Assembly: GCF_964355755.1 (NCBI RefSeq)
Contig: NC_092674.1
Coordinates: forward strand, 17,494,501-17,558,500
DNA length: 64,000 bases
Source: Antedon mediterranea
Taxonomy: Eukaryota; Echinodermata; Crinoidea; Comatulida; Antedonidae
Direction of reading: 5' to 3'
This document shows, one piece after another, positions 1 through 15,010 of this stretch. Each line of letters opens with the position of its first letter. Positions within the stretch are counted from its first letter, which is position 1. Both the position numbers and the translations under genes were made by a program. The notes below the pieces were generated by a model. That model ran no database searches. It was given only the letters and a program-made list of their open reading frames with translations, and had not been told where the DNA came from.

Positions 1-1316
1 CCTCGATTTTACGTACCGACGATCCCTATTTCACGTACATATATCGACCCGTATTTATTAACAGACATCGACCTTGTTTTTACGTACAGACATCGACCCC
101 GATTTTACGTACAGACATCGACCCGATTTTACGTACAGTCATCGACCCAGTTTTTACGTACAGACATCGACCTAGTTTTACGCACCGACATCGACCTAGA
201 CTTTACATACAGTCAGCGACCCCGATTTTACATACAGACATCGACCTAGTTTTGACGTACAGATATCGACCCCGTTTTGACGTACAGACATCGACACCGA
301 TTTTACGCAAAGACAACGACCCCGATTTTACGTACAGACATCGTCCCCGATTTTACGTACAAACATCGACCATGATTTTACGTACAAACATCGACCTAGT
401 TTTTATGTACCGATACCGACCTCGATTTTACGTACAGACAGCGACCCCGATTTTACGTACAGACATCGACCTAGTTTTGACATACAGACATCGACCCCGT
501 TTTTACGTAAAGACATCGACCTAATTTTTACGTACCGACATCGACCAAGTTTTTACGTACAGAAATCGACCCCGAATTTACGTACAGACATCGACCCCGG
601 TTTTACGTACAGACATCGACCCCGGTTTTACGTACAGACATCGACCCGATTTTACGTACAGTCATCGACCCAGTTTTTACGTACAGACATCGACCTCGAT
701 TTTACGTACAGAAATCAACCCCGATTTTACGTACATACATCGACCCAGATTTTACGTACAGACATCGACCCCGATTTTACGTACAGACATCGACCTAGTT
801 TTTACGTACAGACATCGGCTAAATTTTGACGTACAGACATTGACCCCGATTTTACGTACAGACATTGACACAGTTCTTACGTACAGACCTCAACCTTGAT
901 TTTACGTACTGACATCGACCCAGTTTTTACGTACATACATTGACCCCAATTTAACGTACAGACATCGACCCCGATTTTACGTACAGACATCGACCTAGTT
1001 TTTACGTACAGACATCGACCCCGATTTTACGTACATACATCGACTCCTCTTTTACGTACAGACATCGACCCTTATTTTACGTACAGACATCGACCCCGAT
1101 TTTACGTACATACATCGACTCCGATTTTACGTACAGACATCGACCCGATTTTACGTACAGTCATCGACCCAGTTTTTACGTACAGACATCAACCTCGATT
1201 TTACGTACAGACATCGATCCCTATTTTACGTACATACTTCGACCCCGATTTTACGTACAGACATCTACCCGATTTTACGTACAGTCATCGACCCAGTTTT
1301 TACGTACAGACATCAA

Positions 1317-2926
1317 CCTCGATTTTACGTACCGACGATCCTTATTTCACGTACATATATCGACCCGTATTTATTAACAGACATCGACCTTGTTTTTACG
1401 TACATACATCGACCTAGTTTTTACGTACAGACATCGACCCTGATTTTACAAACAGACATTGACCTAGTTTTGACGTACATATATCGACTCCGTTTTTACG
1501 TACCGACATCAACCTCGATCTTACGTAGAGACATCGACTCCGACTTTACGTACATACATCGACCTCGATTTTACGTACAGCCATCAACCCTGTTTTTACG
1601 TACAGACATCGACCTCGATTTTACGTACAGACATTGACCCCGATTTTACGTACATACATCGACCCAGATTTCACGTACTGACATCGACCCCGATTTTACG
1701 TACAGCCATCAACACCGTTTTTAGGTGCAGATATCGACCCACTTTTTGACGGACCGAAATCGACCCCGTTTTGAGGTACAGACATCGACCACGTTTTTAC
1801 GTTCAGACATCGAACCCGATTTACAGTACAGGCATCGACTCCGATTTAACGAAAAGACAACGACCCCGATTTCACGAACATACATCGATCCCGTATTTAC
1901 GTACAGACATTGACCCCGATTTTACGTACATACATCGATCCCTATTTTCCAATTTTACGCAAAGACAACGACCCCGATTTCACGAATAGACATCGATCCC
2001 GTATTTACGTACAGACATCGATCCCGTATTTACTTACAGACATCGACCTAGTTTCTACGTGCAAACATCGACCCCGATTTAACGTACATATATCGATCCC
2101 GATTTTACGTACATACATCAACCTCGATTTTACGTACCGACGATCCTTATTTCACGTACATATATCGACCCGTATTTATTAACAGACATCGACCTTGTTT
2201 TTACGTACATACATCGACCTAGTTTTTACGTACAGACATCGACCCTGATTTTACAAACAGACATTGACCTAGTTTTGACGTACATATATCGACTCCGTTT
2301 TTACGTACCGACATCAACCTCGATCTTACGTAGAGACATCGACTCCGACTTTACGTACATACATCGACCTCGATTTTACGTACAGCCATCAACCCTGTTT
2401 TTACGTACAGACATCGACCTCGATTTTACGTACAGACATTGACCCCGATTTTACGTACATACATCGACCCAGATTTCACGTACTGACATCGACCCCGATT
2501 TTACGTACAGCCATCAACACCGTTTTTAGGTGCAGATATCGACCCACTTTTTGACGGACCGAAATCGACCCCGTTTTGAGGTACAGACATCGACCACGTT
2601 TTTACGTTCAGACATCGAACCCGATTTACAGTACAGGCATCGACTCCGATTTAACGAAAAGACAACGACCCCGATTTCACGAACATACATCGATCCCGTA
2701 TTTACGTACAGACATTGACCCCGATTTTACGTACATACATCGATCCCTATTTTCCAATTTTACGCAAAGACAACGACCCCGATTTCACGAATAGACATCG
2801 ATCCCGTATTTACGTACAGACATCGATCCCGTATTTACTTACAGACATCGACCTAGTTTCTACGTGCAAACATCGACCCCGATTTAACGTACATATATCG
2901 ATCCCGATTTTACGTACATACATCGA
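1317..2926. repeat. 805-bp tandem duplication inside satellite A
   Basis: Two almost identical 805-bp blocks, 1317-2121 and 2122-2926, lie head to tail. Irregular landmarks such as the short variant unit CGTACCGACGATCCTTATTT at 1329 and 2134 recur at exactly 805 bp. A related shorter copy of the same landmark opens the window at position 1. The near identity implies a recent unequal exchange or replication slippage. Confidence 0.9.
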
Positions 2927-3449
2927 CTCCGATTTTACGTACATACATTGACCCGATTTTACGTACAGTCGTCGACTCCTATTTTACGTACAGACATCGA
3001 CCCCGATTTTACGTACAGACAACGATCCCGTATTTACGTACAGACATCGATCCCGTATTTACTTACAGACATCGACCTAGTTTCTACGTACAAACATCGA
3101 TCCCAATTTAACGTACATACATCGACCCCGATTTTACGTACATACATCGACCCCGATTTGACGTACATACATCGACCACGATTTTACGTACAGACATCGA
3201 CCCCGATTTTACGTAAATACATCGACCCGATTTTACGTACAGTCATTGACCCAGTTTTTACGTACAGACATCGACCCCGATTTTCCGTACAGGCTTCGAC
3301 TCCGATTTAACGTACAAACATCGATCCCGATTTTATGTATACACATCGACCCCAAATTTACGTACAGACATTGACCCCGATTTTACGTACAGACGTCGAC
3401 CCCGATTTTACGTACAGACATCGACCTAGTTTTTACGTAAAGACATCGA

Positions 3450-5360
3450 CCCTGATTTTACATACAGACATCGACCTAGTTTTGACGTACAGACATCGAC
3501 CCCGTTTTTACAAACATATATCTACTCCGTTCTTACGTACAGACATCGACCTAGTTTTTACGTACCGACATCAACCTCGATTTTACGTAGAGACATTGAC
3601 CCCAATTTTACGTACATACATCGACCTCGATTTTAGGTACAGACATCGACCCCGATTTTACGTACAGACATCGACCTAGTTTTGACGTACAGACATCGAC
3701 CCCGATTTCACGAACAGACATCGATCCCGTATTTACGTACAGACATCGATCTCGTATTTACGTACAGACATCGACCCCGTTTTTACGTACAGACATCGAT
3801 CCCTATTTTACGTACAGAAATCGACTTCGTTTAACGTACCGACATACAGACATCGACCTAGTTTTTACGTACAGACATCGACCTAGTTTTTACGTACAGA
3901 TATCGGCCTAGTTTTTACTTACAGACCTCGACATAGTTTTTATGCAATGAGAGCGACCCCGACTTTACGTACAGATATGGACCCCGATTTTATGTACACA
4001 CATCGAGCCAGTTTTTACGTACAGACATCGACCACGTTTTTACGTACAGACACTGACCACGTTTTGACGTGCAGACATCGACCCCGTTTTTACGTACAGA
4101 CATCGACCTAGTTTTGAACTACAGACATCGACATCGACTCTGATTTTACGTATAGAAATGTACCCCGATTTTACGTACAGACATCGACTTAGTTTTCACG
4201 TACAGCATCGACCCTGATTTTACATACATTCATCTACCTAGTTTTGACGTACAGACATCGACCCCGTTTTTACATACAGATATCGAATCCGATTTTACGC
4301 ACAGACATTGACCCTGATTTCACGTGCAGACACCAATCCCGTTTTTACGTACAGGCATCGACCCCGATTTAATGTATAGACATCGACCCCGATTTTACGT
4401 ACAGACATCGACCCTGATTTTACATACAGACATCGACCTAGTTTTGACGTACAGACATCGACCCCGTTTTTACAAACATATATCTACTCCGTTCTTACGT
4501 ACAGACATCGACCTAGTTTTTACGTACCGACATCAACCTCGATTTTACGTAGAGACATTGACCCCAATTTTACGTACATACATCGACCTCGATTTTAGGT
4601 ACAGACATCGACCCCGATTTTACGTACAGACATCGACCTAGTTTTGACGTACAGACATCGACCCCGATTTCACGAACAGACATCGATCCCGTATTTACGT
4701 ACAGACATCGATCTCGTATTTACGTACAGACATCGACCCCGTTTTTACGTACAGACATCGATCCCTATTTTACGTACAGAAATCGACTTCGTTTAACGTA
4801 CCGACATACAGACATCGACCTAGTTTTTACGTACAGACATCGACCTAGTTTTTACGTACAGATATCGGCCTAGTTTTTACTTACAGACCTCGACATAGTT
4901 TTTATGCAATGACAGCGACCCCGACTTTACGTACAGATATGGACCCCGATTTTATGTACACACATCGAGCCAGTTTTTACGTACAGACATCGACCACGTT
5001 TTTACGTACAGACATTGACCACGTTTTGACGTGCAGACATCGACCCCGTTTTTACGTACAGACATCGACCTAGTTTTGAACTACAGACATCGACATCGAC
5101 TCTGATTTTACGTATAGAAATGTACCCCGATTTTACGTACAGACATCGACTTAGTTTTCACGTACAGCATCGACCCTGATTTTACATACATTCATCTACC
5201 TAGTTTTGACGTACAGACATCGACCCCGTTTTTACATACAGATATCGAATCCGATTTTACGCACAGACATTGACCCTGATTTCACGTGCAGACACCAATC
5301 CCGTTTTTACGTACAGGCATCGACCCCGATTTAATGTATAGACATCGACCCCGATTTTAT
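3450..5360. repeat. 962-bp tandem duplication inside satellite A
   Basis: Blocks 3450-4411 and 4412-about 5360 are near-identical copies with 962-bp offset. They share rare variants such as the doubled GACATCGACATCGACT and the short unit CCGACATACAGACATCGACC. This is a second, independent higher-order expansion in the same array. Confidence 0.88.
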
Positions 5361-6294
5361 GTACAGACATCGGCCTAGTTTTTATGTACAGACATCGACC
5401 TAGTTTTTACGTACCGACATCGACCTCAATTTTTCGTGCAGACATCGACCCCGATTTTACGTACAGACATCGACCGCCTTTTTACGTACATATATCGACC
5501 CCAATTTTACGTACAGATATCGACCCAGTTTTTTCGTACTGACATCGACGCCATTTTTACGTACAGACATCGACCTAGTTTTGAACTACAGACATCGACT
5601 CCGTTTTTACGTACAGACATCGACCCTGATTTTACATACAGAAATGTACCCCGATTTTACGTACAGACATCGAACCCGATTTTACGTATAGACATCGACC
5701 TTGATTTAACGTACAGACATCGAACCCGTTTTTATGCGCAGACATCGATCCCGTTTTTACGTACATAAATCGACCACGATTTAACGTAGAGACATCGACC
5801 CCGATTTTACGTACAGACATCGACAATGATTTTACGTACAGACATCGACCTAGTTTTCGACCTACAGACATCGACTTAGTTTTGACCTACAGACATCGAG
5901 ACCGGTTTTACGTACAGACATCGACCCTGATTTTACATACAGACATCGACCTAGTTTTGACGTACAGACATCGACCACATCTTTACATACAGACATCGAT
6001 CTTGTTTTTTAAGTACAGAGATCGATCTAGTTTTTACGTACCGACTCGACCCCGATTTCACGTACAGACATCGACCCCCTATTTACATCGACCTAGTTTT
6101 TACGTACATACATCGACTCCGTTTAACGTACCGACATCGACCCCGTTTTTACTTACAGACATCGACTCCGTTCTTACGTAAAGACATTGACCTCAATTTT
6201 ACGTACAGACAGCGACTCCGATTTTACGTACAGACATCGAGCCCGTGACCTACAGACATCGACACCGATTTTACGCAAAGACAACGACCCCAAT

Positions 6295-8425
6295 TTCTCA
6301 CACAAAACATCAAAGTGTACAGAATAGCTTTAAATCGGATTTGGAGACGTTTTAGACCATTTTGTGATTTTCGAAAAAACATGTTAACATAAAAACATCA
6401 AAGTGTACAGAATAGCTTCAAATCGCATTTGGAGACGTTTTAGAACATTTTGTGCATTTCGATGAAACTTGATTACAAAAAAACATAAAAGTGCTTAAAA
6501 TCACATTAGAAACCGTATTAGACCATTTTGAGCATTTCGATGTAATTTTTCACACAAAAACATCAAAGTGCACAAAATAGCTTAATATCATATTTAAAAA
6601 CGTTTTAGACCATTTTGAGCATTTCGACAAAACTTTTTCACACAAAACATCAAAGTGTACAGATTAGCTCCAAATCGAATTTGGAGAGGTTTTAGACCAA
6701 TTTGTGATTGTCGAAAAAAAACTTCTTAACATAAAAACACCAAAGTGCTTAGAATAGCTTCAAATCGCATTTGGAGACGTTTTAGACCATTTTGTGCATT
6801 TCAATGAAACTTGGTTACACAAAAACATCAAAGTGCTTAAAATCACATTTGAAACCGTTTTAGACCATTTTAAGAATTTCGACAAAACTTTTTCACACAA
6901 AACATCAAAGTGTACAGAATAGCTTCAAATCGCAATTGGAGACGTTTTAGGCCATTGTGTGCATTTCGATGAAACTTGGTTACACATAAACATCAAAGTG
7001 CTTAAAATCACATTAGAAACCGTTTTAGACCATTTTGAGCATTTCGATAAAGCTTTTTACACAAAAACATAAAAGAGCACAAAATAGCTTAGTATCGTAT
7101 TTAAAAACGTTTTAGACCATTTTGAGCATTTCGACAAAACTTTTTCACACAAAACATCAAAGTGTACAGAATAGCTTCAAATCGCATTTGGAGGGGTTTT
7201 AGACCATTTTGTGCATTTCGAAAAAACTTGGTTACACAAAAACATCAAAGTGCTTAAAATCACATTAGAAACCGTTAAAGACCATTTTGAGCATTTCGAT
7301 AAAACTTTTCACACAAAAACATCAAAAGTACACAAAATAGCTTAATATGGTATTTAAAAACGTTTTAGATCATTTTAAGCATTTCGACAAAACTTTTTCA
7401 CACAAAACATCAAAGTGTACAGAAAAGCTTCAAATCGCAATTGGAGACGTTTTAGACCATTTTGTGCATTTCGATGAAACTTGGTTACACAAAAATATCA
7501 AAGTGCTTAAAATCACATTATAAACCGTTTTAGACCATTTTGAGCATATCGATAAAACTTTTTACATAAAAACATCAAAGAGCACAAAATAGCTTAATAT
7601 CGTATTTAAAAACGTTTCAGACCATTTTAAGAATTTCGACAAAACTTTTTCACACAAAACATCAAAGTATACAGAATAGCTTCAAATCGCATTTGGAGAC
7701 GTTTTAGACTATTTTGTAATTTTCGAAAAAAGATGTTAACATAAAAACACCAAAGTGCTAAGAATAGCTTCAAATTGCATTTGGAGACGTTTTAAACCAA
7801 TTTGTGCATTTCGATGAAACTTGGTTACACAAAAACATTAAAGTTTTTAAAATCACCTTAGAAACCATTTTAGACCATTTTGAGCATTTCTATAAAACTT
7901 TTCACACAAAAACATCAAAGTGCACAAAATAGCTTAATATAGTATTTAAAAAGGTTTTAGACCATTTTGAGCATTTCGACAAAACTTTTTCACACAAAAC
8001 ATCAAAGTGTACAGAATAGCTTCAATTCGCATTTGGAAACTTTTTAGACCATTTAGTGCATTTCGATGAAACTTGGTTATACATAAAAACACCAAAGTGC
8101 TTAGAATAGCCTCAAATCGCATTTGGAGACGTTTTAGACCATTTTGTGCATTTCAATGAAACTTGGTTAAACAAAAACGTCAAAGTGCTTAAAATCACAT
8201 TAGAAACCGTTTTAGACCATTTTGAGCATTTCGATAAAACTTTTTACACAAAAACATAAAAGAGCACAAAATAGCTTAATATCGTATTTAAAAACGTTTT
8301 AGACCATTTTGAGCATTTCGACAAAACTTTTTCACACAAAACATCAAAGTGTACAGAATAGCTTCAAATCGCATTTGGAGAGGTTTTAGACCATTTTGTG
8401 CATTTCGATGAAACTTGGTTACACA
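6295..8425 (+). repeat. Satellite B array, forward orientation
   Basis: The monomers are 77-88 bp and share the core CGTTTTAGACCATTTTG followed by GCATTTCGA and an AACTT...ACACAAAAACATCAAAGTG segment. At least four subtypes alternate: one with TTCAAATCGCATTTGGAGAC, one with CTTAAAATCACATTAGAAACC, one with CTTAATATCGTATTTAAAAAC, and one ending in TTTTCGAAAAAAC with AACATAAAAACACC. The subtypes recur in a loose order, giving a higher-order period of about 250 bp. No gene is present. Confidence 0.92.
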
Positions 8426-11400
8426 AATTTTTCGAAAAAAAATTCCTATGGACCCTCGCAGAGAAATTTTAGAAAAATGGCCAAATTTCGACCCTTTTAT
8501 TTTTTGACATAACTTGTTACTATGGCTCTATAAGATGATGTTAGCACAATATATTTGCATAAATGGCAATATTATAGCATAATTTTGCGAATTTTTTGAA
8601 AAGTGGACATTTTTGCCATTTTTCGAAAAATTCCTGTGGTCCCCCACAAAAAAATTTTCGAAAAATGGGCAAATTTCGACCCTTTTATTTTTTGACATAA
8701 CTAGTTACTATGGCCCTATAAGATCATGTTAGCACAATATATTTGTATAAATGTTAATATTATAGCATAATTTTCGAATATTAAAAAGTGGAAATTTTGG
8801 TTATTTTCCAAAAAATTCCTATGGTCCCCGCAGGGAAATTTTCGGAAAAATGGCGAAATTCGACACTTTGATTTTTTGACATAACTAGTTACTATGGCTC
8901 TATAAGATGATTTTAGCACAATATATTTGCATAAATGGCAATATTATAGCATAATTATTTAATTTTAAAAAGTGGGAAATTTTGGCATTTTTCGACCCTT
9001 TTATTTTTTTACATAACTAGTTACTATGTCTCTATAAGATGATGTTAGCACAATATATGTGCATAAATGGCAATATTATAGCATAATTTTGGAATTTTAG
9101 AAAGTGGAAATTTTGGCAATTTTTGGAAAAAAAATTCCTATGGTCCCCCGCAGGGAAATTTTCGGGAAAATGGCGAAATTCAACCCTTTTATTTTTTGAC
9201 ATAACTAGTCTCTATAAGATGATTTTAGCACAATATATTTGCATAAATGGCAATATTATAGCATAATTATTTAATTTTAAAAAGTGGAAAATGTTTGCAT
9301 TTTTCGACCCTTTCATTTTTTTTACATTAGTTACTATATCTCTATAAGAAGATGTTAGCACAATATATGTGCATAAATGGAAATAATATAGCATAATTTT
9401 TGAATTTTAGAAAGTTGAAATTTTGGCCATTTTTCAAAAAAAAATTCCTATGGTCCACAGCAGGAAAATTTTCGAAAAATTGCCAAATTTCGACCCTTTT
9501 ATTTTTTGACATAACTAGTAACTATGGCTCTATCAGATGATGTTAGCACAATATATGTGCATAAATGGCAATCTTATAGCATAATTTTCGAATTTTTGAA
9601 ATTTTCGAAAAATTGCCAAATTTCGACCCTTTTATTTTTTGAAATAACTCGTTACTTTGGCTTTATAAGATGATGTTAACACAATATATGTGCATAAATG
9701 GCAATATTATAGCCTAATTATTGAATTTTAAACGGTGGACATTTTGGGTAATGTTAGCAAAATATATCTTTATAAATGGCAACATTATAGCATAATTTTC
9801 GAATTTTGAAAAGTGGAAATTTTTGCCATTTTTCGAAAAAATTCCTATGGTGTCCCGCAGGAAAATTTTGACCATTTTATTTTTTGACATAACTAGTTAC
9901 TCTGGCTCTATAAGATGATGTTAGCACAATATATATGCAAAAATGGCAATATTATAGCATAATTATTGAATTTTAAAAAGTGGAAAATTTTTCGACCCTT
10001 TTGTTTGTTGACATAACTAGTTGCTATGGCTCTATAAGATGATGTTAGCACAATATTATGTGCATAAATGGCAATATTATAACATAATTTTGGAATTTTA
10101 GAAAGTGGAAATTTTGGAAATTTGTCGAAAAAATTCCTATGGTGTCCCGCAGGAAAATTTTCGAAAAATGGCCAAATTTTGACCCTTTTATTTTTTGACA
10201 TAACTAGTTACTAAGGCTCTATAAGATGATTTTAGCACAATATATTTGCATAAATGGCAATATTATAGCATGATTATTTAATTTTAAAAAGTGGAATATT
10301 TTTGCATTTTTCGACCCTTTTTATTTTTTGACATAACTAGTTACTATGGCTCTATAAGATGATGTTAGCACAATATATGTGAATAAATGGCAATATTATA
10401 GCATAATTTTTGAATTTTAGAAAGTTTAAATTTTTGCAATTTTTCGAAAAAAAATTCCTATGGTTCCCCGCATGGGAAATTTTCGAAAAATGGCCAAATT
10501 TCGACCCTTTTATTTTTTGGACATAACTAGTTACTATGTCTCTATAAGATGATGTTAGCACAATATATTTGCAAAAATGGCAATATTATAGCATAATTTT
10601 TGAATTTTAAAAAGTGGAAATTGTTTCCATTTTTCAATAAAATTCCGATGGTCCCCCGCAGGAAAATTTTCTAAAATGGCCAAATTTCGACACTTTTGTT
10701 TTTTGACATAACTAGTTGCTATGGCTCTATAAGATGATGTTACCAAAATATATCTGTATAAATGGCAATATTATAGAATAATTATTTAATTTTAAAAAAT
10801 GGAAAATGTTGCCATTTTTCGACCCTTTTATTTTTTTACATAACTAGCTGCTATGTCTCTATAAGATGATGTTAGCACAATATATTTGCATAAATGGCAA
10901 TATTATAGCATAATTTTAGAATTTTAGAAGTTGGAAAATTTGTCCATTTTTCGAAAAAAAATTCCAGTTTTCCCCAGCAGGAAAATTTTCGAAAAATGGC
11001 CAAATTTCGACACTTTTATTTTTTGACATAACTAGTAACTATGGCTCTATCAGATGATGTTAGCACAATATATGTGCATAAATGGCAATATTATAGCATA
11101 TTTTTCGAATTTTAGAAGTTGGAAAATTTGTCCATTTTTCGAAAAAAATTCCTATGGTCCCTGCAGGAAAATTTTCGAAAAATTGCCAACTTTCAAGCCT
11201 TTTATTTTTTGATGTAACTAGTTACTATGGCTCTATAAGATGATGTTAACACAATATATGTGCATAAATGGCAATATTATAGCATAATTATTGAATTTTA
11301 AAAAGTGGAAAATTTTCCCATTTTTCGACCCTTTTGTTTTTTGACATAACTAGTTGCTATGGCTCTATAAGATGATGTTAGCACAATATATGTGCATAAA

Positions 11401-14400
11401 TGGCAATATTATAACATAATTTTGGAATTTTAGAAAGTGGAAATTTTGGCAATTTTTCGACAAAATTCCTATGGTGTCCCGCAGGAAAATTGTCGAAAAA
11501 TTGCCAAATTTTAACCCTTTTATTTTTTGACATAACTAGTTACTATAGCTCTATAAGGTGATGTTAGCACAATATATTGGCAAAAATGGCAATATTATAG
11601 CATAATTTTGAATTTTAAAAAGTGGAAATTGTTTCCATTTTTTAATAAAATTCCGATGGTCCCCCGCAGGAAAATTTTCTAAAATGGCCAAATTTCGACA
11701 CTTTTGTTTTTTGACATAACTAGTTGCTATGGCTCTATAAGATGATGTTAGCACAATATATGTGAATAAATGGCAATATTATAGCATAATTATTGAATTT
11801 TAAAAAGTGGAAATTTTGGTCATTTTTGAAAAAAAATTCCTATGGTCCCCTGCAGGAAAATTGTCGAAAAATTGCCAAATTTCGACCCTTTTATTTTTTG
11901 ATATAACTAGTAACTATGGCTCTATAAGATGATGTTAGCACAATATATTTGCATAAATGACAATATTATAGCATAATTTTCGAATTTTAGAAATTGGAAA
12001 TTTTGTCCATTTTTCGAAAAAATTCCTATGGTCCCCTGCAGGAAAATTTTCGAAAAATGGCAAAATTTCAACCCTTTTATTTTTTGACATAACTAGTAAC
12101 TATGGCTATATAAGATTATGTTAGCACAATATATTTGGATAAATGGCAATATTATAGCATAATTATTGAATTTGAAAAAGTGGAAAATTTTGCCTTTTTT
12201 CGAAAAAATTCATATAGTCCCCCGCAGGAAAATTTTCGAAAAATGGCCAAATTTTGACCATTTTATTTTTTGACATAACTCGTTACTATGGCTTTATAAG
12301 ATGATGTTAACACAATATATGTGCATAAATGGCAATATTATAGCCTAATTATTGAAGTTTAAAGGTGGAAATTTTGGTTATTTTTCGAAAAAAATTCCTG
12401 TGGTCCCCGCAGGAAAATATTCCAAAAAAATGTCAAAATTGCGACGCTTTTATTTTTTGACATAACTAGTTACTATGGCTCTACAAGATGATGTTAACAC
12501 AATATATGTGCATAAATGGCAATATTATAGCCTAATTATTGAATTTTAAACGGTGGAAATTTTGGTTATTTTCGAAAAAATTCCTTTGGTCCCCCGGAGG
12601 AAAATTTTTGGAAAATGGCCATATTTCGACCCTTTTATTTTTCGACATAACTAGTAACTATGGCTCTATAAGATGATGTTAGCACAATATATTTGCATAA
12701 ATGGCAATATTATAGCATAATTTTGCGAATTTAAAAAAAATGGAAATTTTGTCTATCTTTTGAAAAAAAAATTCCTATGGACCCCCGCAGGGAAATTTTC
12801 GTAAATTGCAGAATTTCGACACTTTTATTTTTTGATGTAACTAGTTAGTATGGCTCTATAAGATGATGTTAACACAATATATGTGTATAAATGGCAATAT
12901 TATAGCATAATTATTGAATTTTAAAAAGTGGAAATTGTTTCCATTTTTCAATAAAATTCCTATGGTGCCCCGCAGGAAAATTTTCGAAAAATGGCCAAAT
13001 TTCAACCCTTTTATTTTTTGATGTAACTAGTTACTATGGCTCTATAAGATGATGTTAACACAATATATGTGCATAAATGGCAATATTATAGCATAATTGT
13101 TGAATTTTAAAAAGTTGAAAATTTTGCAATTTTTCGACCCTTTTATTTCTTGACATAACTAGTTGCTATGGCTCTATAAGATGATGTTAACACAATATAT
13201 GTGCTTAAATGGCAATATTATAACATAATTATTGAATTTGAAAAAGTGGAAAATTTTGCCATTTTTCGAAAAAATTCATATAGTCCCCCGCAGGAAAATT
13301 TTCGAAATATGGCCAAATATCGACCCTTTTATTTTTTGACATAACTCGTTACTATGGCTTTATAAGATGATGTTAACACAATATATGTGCATAAATGGCA
13401 ATATTATAGCCTAATTATTGAAGTTTAAAGGTGGAAATTTTGGTTATTTTTCGAAAAAAATTCCTGTGGTCCCCGCAGGAAAATATTCCAAAAAAATGTC
13501 AAAATTGCGACGCTTTTATTTTTTGACATAACTAGTTACTATGGCTCTACAAGATTATGTTAACACAATATATGTGCTTAAATGGCAATATTATAGCCTA
13601 ATTATTGAATTTTAAACGGTGGAAATTTTGGTTATTTTTCGAAAAAATTCCTTTGGTCCCCCGGAGGAAAATTTTCGGAAAATGGCCATATTTTGACCAT
13701 TTTATTTTTCGACATAACTAGTAACTATGGCTCTATAAGATGATGTTAGCACAATATATTTGCATAAATGGCAATATTATAGCATAATTTTCGAATTTAA
13801 AAAAAATGGAAATTTTGTCTATTTTTCGAAAAAAAATTCCTATGGACCCCCGCAGGGAAATTTTCGGAAAAAGTCCAAATTTCGACCCTTTTAATTGTTG
13901 ACATACCTGGTTACTATGGCTCTATAAGATGATGTTAGCACAATATATTTGCATAAATGGCAATATTATAGCATAATTATTGAATTTTTAAAAGTGGGAA
14001 TTTTTGCCATTTTTAGAAAAAATTCCTATCGTCCCCACGCAGGAAAATTTTCGAAAAATGGCCAAATTTCGACCCTTTTATTTTTTGACATAACTATTTA
14101 CTATGGCTCTATAAGATGATGTTAGCAAAATACATGCGTATCAATGGCAATATTATAGCATAATTTTTGAATTTTAAAAAGAGGAAATTGTTTCTATTTT
14201 ACAATAAAATTCCTATGGTCCCCCGCTGGAAAATTTTCGAAAATGGCCAAATTTCGACACTTTTATTTTTTGATGTAACTAGTTAGTATGGCTCTATAAG
14301 ATGATGTTAACACAATTATATGTGCATAAATGGCAATATTATAGCATAATTATTGAATTTTAAAAAGTGGAAAAATTTGCCCTTTTTCGAACCTTTTATT

Positions 14401-15010
14401 TTTTGACATAACTAGTTACTATGGCTCTACAAGATGATGTTAACACAATATATGTGCTTAAATGGCAATATTATAGCCTAATTATTGAATTTTAAACGGT
14501 GGAAATTTTGGTTATTTTTCGAAAAAATTCCTTTGGTCCCCCGGAGGAAAATTTTCGGAAAATGGCCATATTTTGACCCTTTTATTTTTCGACATAACTA
14601 GTAACTATGGCTCTATAAGATGATGTTAGCACAATATATGTGCATAAATGGCAATATTATAGCCTAATTATTGAATTTTAAAAGGTGGAAATTTTAGTTA
14701 TTTTTTGAAAAAATTTTCGAAAAATGTCCAGATTTCGACCCTTTTATTTTTTGACATAACTAGTTACTTATGGCTCTATAAGATGATGTTAGCACAATAT
14801 ATTTGAATAAATGGCAATATTATGGCATAATTTTTTAATGTTAGAAAGCGGAAATTTTGGCCATTTTCCGAAAAAATTCCTATGGTCCCCCGCAGGGAAA
14901 TTTTCGAAAAATGGCCAATTTCGCCCCTTTTATTTTTCAACATAACTAGTAACTATGGCTTTATAAGATGATGTTAGCACAATATATTTGCATAAATGGC
15001 AATATTATAG
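8426..15010 (+). repeat. Satellite C array, forward orientation
   Basis: Tandem monomers of about 186 bp are built from a conserved block (CATAACTAGTTACTATGGCT, then CTATAAGATGATGTTAGCAC), an ATAAATGGCAATATTATAGC segment, a variable AATTTTAAAAAGTGGAAA segment, and a CCTATGGTCCCCCGCAGG block. Shorter monomers lacking the CCGCAGG half are interspersed. A roughly 1,064-bp higher-order duplication is visible (landmark CCTGTGGTCCCCGCAGG near 12,397 and 13,461) and a third partial copy lies near 14,400. Short reverse-strand open frames (SSYRAIVTSYVKK type) are satellite translations, not genes. Confidence 0.93.

Larger units (their letters stand above)
1..6294. repeat. Satellite A, 25-bp tandem array
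   Basis: The stretch is a tandem array of a 25-bp unit close to TTTTACGTACAGACATCGAC plus CCCGA, roughly 250 copies with 10-20% divergence. Each unit carries about three CpGs (TCGA, CCGA, ACGT) in an otherwise AT-rich region. Because 25 is not a multiple of 3 and the consensus lacks stop codons in every phase, the array produces many spurious open frames on both strands with a 25-residue peptide period (RHRPRFYVQTST type). These are not genes: starts are random and frames are broken by ordinary monomer variation. The array is cut by the window's left edge and meets satellite B at about 6294. Confidence 0.95.

Noticed and set aside
252-6181. Open frames of 60-120 codons across satellite A on both strands
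   Set aside because: They follow the 25-bp unit, use arbitrary starts and overlap in several frames. Nothing but the repeat consensus explains them.
8716-11754. Reverse-strand frames with SSYRAIVTSYVKK-type sequence
   Set aside because: They are translations of satellite C monomers and recur wherever the satellite does.
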